Made by a program: the position numbers and the translations under genes. Shown here piece by piece: positions 58,995-64,000 of a DNA stretch of 64,000 bases. The stretch spans positions 38,965-102,964 of the forward strand of contig CAAEOT010000029.1 in assembly GCA_900757655.1 (NCBI GenBank). The letters are read 5' to 3'. This DNA is from an uncultured Oscillospiraceae bacterium. Lineage in GTDB: Bacteria > Bacillota > Clostridia > Oscillospirales > Oscillospiraceae. Positions within the stretch are counted from its first letter, which is position 1. The number at the start of each line of letters is the position of its first letter. The notes beneath the pieces were generated by a model, which was not told the origin of the DNA, searched no databases, and worked only from the letters and a program-made list of their open reading frames with translations.

Positions 58995-60101
58995 TCAGCG
59001 GTACATGAACGAGTAGTCCACGTTCAGGTCGCTTCCGGTCCAGGAGCCGTCGAGTTTGCTGAGCACGCGCGCGTAGCCCTCCTCGTCCTCTTTGTACGGG
59101 CGCGGGCGGTAGTCGTTCTTGCTGTCTGTGCTCGACAGGCGGCAGGGGATGAGGTCATAACCGTCGATGGTCCAGCCGTCGCCGTCTTTTTTCACGGTCA
59201 CCTGCGCGATCGCCGTGTCCACGTCGCGCGGCGCGGTGTTGCCGCCGAAGCTGAAGTTGCCGAGGCTGTAGAAGATATAGCCGCCGTTGTAGGCTTCCAT
59301 CTTCTGCAGGACGTGCGGGTGGGTGCCGAAAACGATGTGCGCGCCCGCGTCAATGGCCGCGTGGGCGAAGGATTCCTGATTTGCAGTCACCTTGTAGCTG
59401 CCCTCCGTGCCCCAGTGCGGTGCGAAGATCAGAATGTCCGCGCCGGCGTCCTTGAGTTTCTCCATACCGGCGGTGATGTTGCTTTTGCTCAGGCCGGTCC
59501 ACCCCGGACAGTAGATGCCGATCTTCAGTCCGTGCTCCGTCGTGACCACCTTGGATTCTCCGGAGGCCGCCCACGGAACACCGGCGGCCTCCAGCGCAGC
59601 CTCCGTGTCCGTGACGCCTTTGGCGCCGAAGTCATTCGTGTGGTTGTTGCCGAGCGTGACGCACTCAACGCTGCCCTGCACGAGAATATCCGCATAGGAC
59701 GACGGGCCGCGGAAATAGAACAGGGAAGAGGACTTGAGCTTTTCATCCGAAAAGGTGCACTCGAGGTTCGCAAGTGTGAACTCATCCTGACTCAGATACT
59801 CCACCACGCCGGAAAACGGCCAGGAAGTCCCGCTTTTATCAATATAGCTGTCAAAATCGCGCCCGGTCTGGATCGAGGCGAGCGTGCAGTCGCCGACCAT
59901 GGAGATGACAAACGTGTCCGGCTCCTTTGGCTTGTCGGCGTTTTGCACCGGCTGCGGCGTACCGGCAGCGCTGCCGCGGTCGGGCAGTGTGATCGGGTCC
60001 TTTGCCAGGACACCGCAGGTCATGACCGTGACCCAGGCACCGAGCCCGATGGCGATCACGAGTATGATGATCAGAAAAATACCGGATTTGGAGAGCTTCA
60101 T
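58995..60101 (-). CDS. CapA family protein (poly-gamma-glutamate capsule-type metallophosphatase fold)
   Basis: 368 residues. N-terminal membrane anchor (about 8-28), then the PGA_cap/CapA calcineurin-like domain: GDCTL (metal Asp), GNNHTND and GTHPHV metal ligands. Such proteins are associated with surface polymer or teichoic chains; role here unknown. ATG 60101; the promoter is 30-60 bases upstream. Confidence 0.87.
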   Translation of the reverse strand: MKLSKSGIFLIIILVIAIGLGAWVTVMTCGVLAKDPITLPDRGSAAGTPQPVQNADKPKEPDTFVISMVGDCTLASIQTGRDFDSYIDKSGTSWPFSGVVEYLSQDEFTLANLECTFSDEKLKSSSLFYFRGPSSYADILVQGSVECVTLGNNHTNDFGAKGVTDTEAALEAAGVPWAASGESKVVTTEHGLKIGIYCPGWTGLSKSNITAGMEKLKDAGADILIFAPHWGTEGSYKVTANQESFAHAAIDAGAHIVFGTHPHVLQKMEAYNGGYIFYSLGNFSFGGNTAPRDVDTAIAQVTVKKDGDGWTIDGYDLIPCRLSSTDSKNDYRPRPYKEDEEGYARVLSKLDGSWTGSDLNVDYSFMYR

Positions 60102-60134
60102 GGCGTCACCTTTTCAAAACAGACTAATGACAAT

Positions 60135-60163
60135 ATTATAAACGACCGGTCGGAAAATGTAAA
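60135..60163 (-). promoter_or_regulatory. Promoter of capA
   Basis: Minus strand TTTACA, 17 bases, TATAAT. Confidence 0.75.
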
Positions 60164-60178
60164 TATCGCATTTCGCTC

Positions 60179-60207
60179 TTGTCCGCGCGGCGTGTTCGGG
60201 GTACAAT
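60179..60207 (+). promoter_or_regulatory. Promoter of the rRNA methyltransferase gene
   Basis: TTGTCC, 17 bases, TACAAT; divergent from the capA promoter. Confidence 0.7.
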
Positions 60208-60236
60208 AGGGCGATATCATTTGGAGTGTAGATGCT

Positions 60237-61460
60237 ATGGAACGAAATTATCCGAAAATTCTCGTCACGGACAAGGCGGCGCGCAGTCTGCGCAGCGGTC
60301 ATCCGTGGGTTTATGCCGATGAAGTGCTGCAGGCGGACGCCGCCTGCGCCAATGGGCAGATCGTGGATGTGACCACGCGCAGTGGGCACTGGCTCGGCGC
60401 CGGGTTTTATAACAGTGCGTCCAAGATTCGTGTGCGCGTGCTCTCACGCAACGCGAATGACCGCTTTGACGAGGCATTCTGGACCCGGCGCATCCAGTAT
60501 GCCGTTGATTACCGCCGCACGGTCATGGGGCAAGATTTCGATAACTGCCGCCTGATCTTCGGCGAATCAGACGGTTTTCCGGGCCTGACGGTCGATCGCT
60601 TCGGCCCAATTCTGGTCGCGCAGGTGCTCTCACTGGGCATGGAGCTGCGAAAAATGCAGCTGTTTGTACTCCTGTTGCAGGCGCTGCGCGCGGGCGGCGA
60701 ACAAATCGACGCGATCTACGAGCGCAACGACGTCAAGCTCCGACAGAAAGAGGGCATGGAGCAGGGGACCGGTTTCGTGCCGCTCGACGGACTGCAGACG
60801 GACCTGGACGGACATGTGACGATCCGGGAAAACGGGATCCTGTATGATGTGGATTATATCCACGGGCAGAAAACCGGTTTCTTTCTCGACCAGAAGTATA
60901 ACCGCCGCGCGGCGGCGCAGCTCGCGCCGGGCAAGCGCGTGCTCGACTGCTTCACCCACACCGGTGCCTTTGGCCTCAACTGCGCAGCGGCGGGCGCGGC
61001 ATCCGTCGTCTCGGTGGATGTGTCGGAGGACGCGCTCGCGACCGCACGGCACAATGCAGAGCTCAATAGTTTGCAAAATCATGTGGAGTACCTCTGCGCT
61101 GATGTGTTTGATCTGCTCACAAAGCTGGCCGGGCAAAAGCGCGGGGCATATGATTATATCATCCTCGACCCGCCGGCTTTCACCAAGAGCAGCGCGACCG
61201 TGGCGAATGCCATCCGCGGCTACAAGGAGATCAACCTCAAAGCCATGCGCATCCTGCCGCGCGGCGGCTATCTTGCCACTTGCTCGTGCTCACACTTCAT
61301 GACGGACGACCGTTTTCGCACCGTGTTGGCAGACGCCGCTAAAGACGCACAGGTTTCCCTGCGGCAGATCGAGGCGCGCCAGCAAGGACCGGATCATCCG
61401 ATCCTCTGGAACGTGCCGGAGACGGATTACCTGAAGTTCTATCTGTTTCAAATCGTTTGA
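60237..61460 (+). CDS. Class I rRNA large-subunit methyltransferase (RlmI/YccW-like)
   Basis: 407 residues. N-terminal PUA domain (about 1-80), then a Rossmann SAM domain: DCFTHTGAFGLNCA (motif I, about 239-252), DVSEDALATA, DPPAFTKS (motif IV, about 312-319). RlmI methylates 23S rRNA C1962. The assignment is to family level; several paralogues share it. A long overlapping antisense frame was rejected. GGAG before ATG 60237. Confidence 0.9.
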   Translation: MERNYPKILVTDKAARSLRSGHPWVYADEVLQADAACANGQIVDVTTRSGHWLGAGFYNSASKIRVRVLSRNANDRFDEAFWTRRIQYAVDYRRTVMGQDFDNCRLIFGESDGFPGLTVDRFGPILVAQVLSLGMELRKMQLFVLLLQALRAGGEQIDAIYERNDVKLRQKEGMEQGTGFVPLDGLQTDLDGHVTIRENGILYDVDYIHGQKTGFFLDQKYNRRAAAQLAPGKRVLDCFTHTGAFGLNCAAAGAASVVSVDVSEDALATARHNAELNSLQNHVEYLCADVFDLLTKLAGQKRGAYDYIILDPPAFTKSSATVANAIRGYKEINLKAMRILPRGGYLATCSCSHFMTDDRFRTVLADAAKDAQVSLRQIEARQQGPDHPILWNVPETDYLKFYLFQIV

Positions 61461-61484
61461 CATAGACGAAAAAGTTGGACGACA

Positions 61485-61517
61485 AAAAGCCCGTTGGCAA
61501 ACTGCCAACGGGCTTTT
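61485..61517. terminator. Bidirectional terminator between the rRNA methyltransferase gene and hppA
   Basis: AAAAGCCCGTTGGCA and TGCCAACGGGCTTTT, a perfect 15-bp stem with a 3-base loop. Confidence 0.92.
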
Positions 61518-61529
61518 CCATGCTTGAAT

Positions 61530-63662
61530 TTACAGCACGTTCATGAGGTTGAACGCAATGATCAGGCCGGCAAACACGATGGAGACCGTGGAGCAGAGCT
61601 TGATCAGGATGTTCAGGGACGGGCCGGAAGTATCCTTGAACGGGTCGCCGACGGTATCGCCAACGACAGCCGCCTTGTGCTGGGGGCTGCCCTTGCCGCC
61701 ATGGTTGCCGCGCTCGATATACTTCTTCGCGTTGTCCCAGGCACCGCCCGCGTTGGACATGAACACGGCCATCGCAAAACCGGTGACGGACACGCCGCCG
61801 AGCAGACCGACAACGCCGGTGGGTCCAAGGATCAGGCCGGTGACGATCGGAACGACAACAGCCAGAATGGCCGGAGCCACCATCTCATGCAGGGCACCCT
61901 TGGTGCACAGGCTGACGCAGGCTGCGTAATCCGGATCTGCTTTGTAGTCCATGATGCCGACAATCTCACGGAACTGACGGCGCACTTCCACGACGATGGA
62001 CTGCGCAGCGGTCTGCACAGCGCTCATGGTCAGTGCGGAGAACACGAAGGTGAGCATCGCGCCGATGAACAGGCCGACCAGAACGGACGGGCTCGTCAGC
62101 GTGAAGTTGAGGGTCTCGGGCGTGCGGGTCTGCACGATGTTGACGTAGGACACGAGCAGTGCCAGAGCCGTCAGGGAAGCAGAGCCGATCGCGAAGCCCT
62201 TGCCGGTGGCAGCGGTGGTGTTGCCGAGAGAATCAAGCGCGTCGGTGCGGTCGCGGACTTCTTCCGGCAGACCGGACATCTCGGCAATACCGCCGGCGTT
62301 GTCGGCAACGGGGCCGTAAGCGTCGGTCGCGAGGGTGATGCCGAGGGTGGAGAGCATGCCGACAGCGGCAATGCCAATGCCGTACAGGCCCTGGTTGAAC
62401 TCAGCGGTGAACGCGCCGCTGGCGTCGATGATCGTGGTGGTGCCGCCTGCGCAGAAGTAGCTGAGCAGGATAGCAACAGAGACGATCAGGATGGAGGCCA
62501 TGGTGGACTTCAGGCCCAGAGAGATGCCGCCGATGATGATCGTAGCAGAGCCAGTTTCGGAAGCGGCGGCCAGCTGCTGCGTGGGCTTATAGTTGTCAGA
62601 GGTGTAGTACTCGGTGAAGTAGCCGATGGCGCAGCCGCCGACGAGGCCGCAGAGGATGGCGACGTAAACGCCCCAGCAGTGCTGCTCGGGTCCGAGAATG
62701 AGGTAGGACAGGGGCAGGGCGAGCACAGCGGAGAGGGCGGCAGCCGTGTAGGTGCCGGTGCGCAGGCTCTTGAGCAGGGACATCTGGGTGGCGTCTTCCT
62801 TCGTCTTGATGAGGAAGGAACCGATCAGCGAGCAGACAATGCCGCAAACGGCCAGCGCGACGGGCAGCAGCATACCGCTCCAGCCATAGTTGGCAGCGGC
62901 GCTCAGCGCGAAGGTGGCAAGGATAGAGCCGACATAGGACTCATACAGGTCAGCGCCCATACCGGCAACGTCGCCGACGTTATCGCCAACGTTGTCCGCG
63001 ATGGTCGCGGGGTTACGCGGGTCGTCTTCCGGAATACCGGCTTCGACTTTACCGACGAGGTCGGCGCCGACGTCAGCAGCCTTGGTGTAGATACCGCCGC
63101 CGACACGGGCAAACAGCGCCATGAAAGAAGCGCCCATGCCATTCATGACCATGATGTTGGCAAGCACGGTGGGATCGGTGATCTTGCCGATGTAGCGCAG
63201 GCCGATAAACCAGAGCGTAATGTCCAGAATGCCGAGGCCGACGACCGTGAAGCCCATGACCGTGCCGGAAGAGAAGGCAACGTTCAGGCCGTGGTTCAGG
63301 CTCTCGTGTGCGGCGTTGGCCGTGCGGGCATTGGCGGCAGTGGCGATCTTCATACCGATCAGGCCGGCGAGCATCGACCAGATACCACCGGTCAGGAAGG
63401 CAAACGGCGTCACTCTGGAGAGCATCTGGCCCTTGGAAGCAAAGGCGATGATCAGCAGGATGACAAATACGACTGCAAACACTTTTGCAACAGTGGAATA
63501 CTGCTGTTTCAGGTAGGCGTTGGCACCGGCGCGGATCGAAGAAGCGATCTTGACCATCTTCTCGTCACCCTCAGAGCACTTCATAACTTTGCACTTCTGC
63601 AGGTAGGCGAAAATCAGGGCGAGCGCGGCTCCGACGAAGCCGATCCAGAATAGGTTATCCAT
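61530..63662 (-). CDS. hppA: Membrane-bound ion-pumping pyrophosphatase (K+-dependent type)
   Basis: 710 residues, about sixteen membrane helices. Pyrophosphate-binding motifs DVGADLVGK, DDPRNPATIADNVGDNVGD and a C-terminal GDTVGDPFKDTSGPS are present. NTTAATGKG carries Ala at the position where K+-independent enzymes have Lys, so it is likely K+-dependent; this group contains Na+- and H+-pumps, and Na+ pumping is common in clostridia. Uses waste PPi to energise the membrane. ATG 63662 has AGGAGTGA upstream; the overlapping + strand frame of 719 codons is a shadow. Confidence 0.95.
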   Translation of the reverse strand: MDNLFWIGFVGAALALIFAYLQKCKVMKCSEGDEKMVKIASSIRAGANAYLKQQYSTVAKVFAVVFVILLIIAFASKGQMLSRVTPFAFLTGGIWSMLAGLIGMKIATAANARTANAAHESLNHGLNVAFSSGTVMGFTVVGLGILDITLWFIGLRYIGKITDPTVLANIMVMNGMGASFMALFARVGGGIYTKAADVGADLVGKVEAGIPEDDPRNPATIADNVGDNVGDVAGMGADLYESYVGSILATFALSAAANYGWSGMLLPVALAVCGIVCSLIGSFLIKTKEDATQMSLLKSLRTGTYTAAALSAVLALPLSYLILGPEQHCWGVYVAILCGLVGGCAIGYFTEYYTSDNYKPTQQLAAASETGSATIIIGGISLGLKSTMASILIVSVAILLSYFCAGGTTTIIDASGAFTAEFNQGLYGIGIAAVGMLSTLGITLATDAYGPVADNAGGIAEMSGLPEEVRDRTDALDSLGNTTAATGKGFAIGSASLTALALLVSYVNIVQTRTPETLNFTLTSPSVLVGLFIGAMLTFVFSALTMSAVQTAAQSIVVEVRRQFREIVGIMDYKADPDYAACVSLCTKGALHEMVAPAILAVVVPIVTGLILGPTGVVGLLGGVSVTGFAMAVFMSNAGGAWDNAKKYIERGNHGGKGSPQHKAAVVGDTVGDPFKDTSGPSLNILIKLCSTVSIVFAGLIIAFNLMNVL

Positions 63663-63745
63663 GGTTTTTTCTCACTCCTAATATTTTGGGCTTTGGCCGG
63701 CGCTCTCTCTTCCATACACCGACCGACTGTCTTGATGACGTACAT

Positions 63746-63774
63746 ATATTAAACTAATCTGATCATAAAAGCAA
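63746..63774 (-). promoter_or_regulatory. hppA promoter
   Basis: Minus strand TTGCTT, 17 bases, TAATAT; about 75 bases of leader before ATG 63662. The region between 63780 and 63850 is T-rich and gene-free. Confidence 0.6.
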
Positions 63775-63850
63775 ATACTTCTTGCAAAAACGATGAATTT
63801 TTTTATATTTTTTTCACCGCAACCGTGCACTTTGTTCTTCAACCCAAAAG

Positions 63851-63880
63851 AAGAAGGAGAACCGGGTGGTTCTCCTTCTT
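63851..63880 (-). terminator. Terminator of the gene entering from the right edge
   Basis: On the minus strand, AAGAAGGAGAACC pairs with GGTTCTCCTTCTT over 13 bp with a 4-base loop, then CTTTTG. Confidence 0.85.
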
Positions 63881-63902
63881 TCGGGGTGATTTCAGAAGCG
63901 GC

Positions 63903-64000
63903 TTACTTCTTGGCGAGACCCTTCTGGCGAGCGTACTCGGCAGCACCCAGAGCGCCCATCAGCTGCGGGTCGGTCTTCAGCTCAACGACTTTGAACTTCA
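63903..64000 (-). CDS. 3' end of a CoA-dehydratase activase-like (BadF/HgdC) gene
   Basis: About 32 codons to TAA. The visible C-terminus (DPQLMGALGAAEYAR, then KGLAKK) matches the end of BadF/BadG/HgdC-type activase subunits, which carry a QxxGALGAA stretch near their C-terminus. Only the tail is inside the window, so the assignment is moderate. Confidence 0.5.
   Translation of the reverse strand, partial: KFKVVELKTDPQLMGALGAAEYARQKGLAKK

Noticed and set aside
61494..63653. 719-codon + strand frame opposite hppA
   Set aside because: Antisense to a complete pyrophosphatase gene; Gly/Asp/Glu/His-rich and no motif.

Overview
The window looks like a chromosome segment of a GC-rich, spore-forming, anaerobic Firmicute, most likely order Oscillospirales (Oscillospiraceae-like). 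The evidence is the sporulation genes (sigG, a ymxH/ylmC-like gene, a SpoIIQ-like LytM protein, a SPOCS/LysM coat-type protein), clostridial gene orders (cdaA-cdaR, yicC-remA-gmk-rpoZ-priA-def-fmt-rsmB-rlmN-prpC-prkC-rsgA, pgk-tpiA-gpmI-eno), a membrane pyrophosphatase, and high GC in host genes. No rRNA genes or CRISPR array were seen. The assignment is inferred from gene content, not from a search.

Layout. Positions 1-16.5 kb hold a dense + strand run: c-di-AMP synthesis (cdaA 3' part, cdaR), an RseC-like protein, the gmk/rpoZ/priA/def/fmt/rsmB/rlmN translation and replication cluster, a PP2C phosphatase with a PASTA kinase, rsgA, a 51-residue membrane protein, a SPOCS/LysM spore protein and yebC. 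Positions 16.45-33.66 kb are an integrated element of about 17.1 kb, bounded by a perfect 71-bp direct repeat of the 3' end of yebC. It carries a tyrosine recombinase, a four-gene DNA-modification and helicase cassette (type III-like Mod, Res-like helicase, HEPN-SNF2 helicase, Hsp90-like ATPase), a small amber-interrupted ORF, a divergent XRE regulator, a D5/P4-type replication helicase, and an iteron-like AT-rich region that may be its origin. Positions 33.7-64 kb return to host genes: zinc-ribbon membrane proteins, a nitrilase, nth-trmO, rarA, degV, rpsB-tsf, sigG-ymxH, a dicarboxylate symporter, an AraC regulator with a transglutaminase, a DAP-decarboxylase-like enzyme, an FMN oxidase with a radical SAM protein, trmL, the lower glycolysis operon, a spoIIQ-like gene, three tRNAs, a HAD phosphatase, an aminotransferase, an S24 repressor-like protein, CapA, an rRNA methyltransferase and the hppA pyrophosphatase.

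Two things stand out. First, the yebC-integrated island combines integration, a repressor-like divergent switch, a replication module and a candidate antiviral cassette that I could not assign to a named system. Second, at least two sporulation genes (sigG and spoIIQ-like) have forespore sigma-factor promoter motifs embedded inside the terminator-like hairpin of the upstream housekeeping gene. The forespore transcript would lack one hairpin arm, while read-through RNA would fold it. Similar hairpin/promoter overlaps occur before the 51-residue membrane protein, before yebC and before rpsB.

Limits: all calls are by eye. No homology search, structure prediction or RNA folding was run. Promoters and operators are motif matches only.
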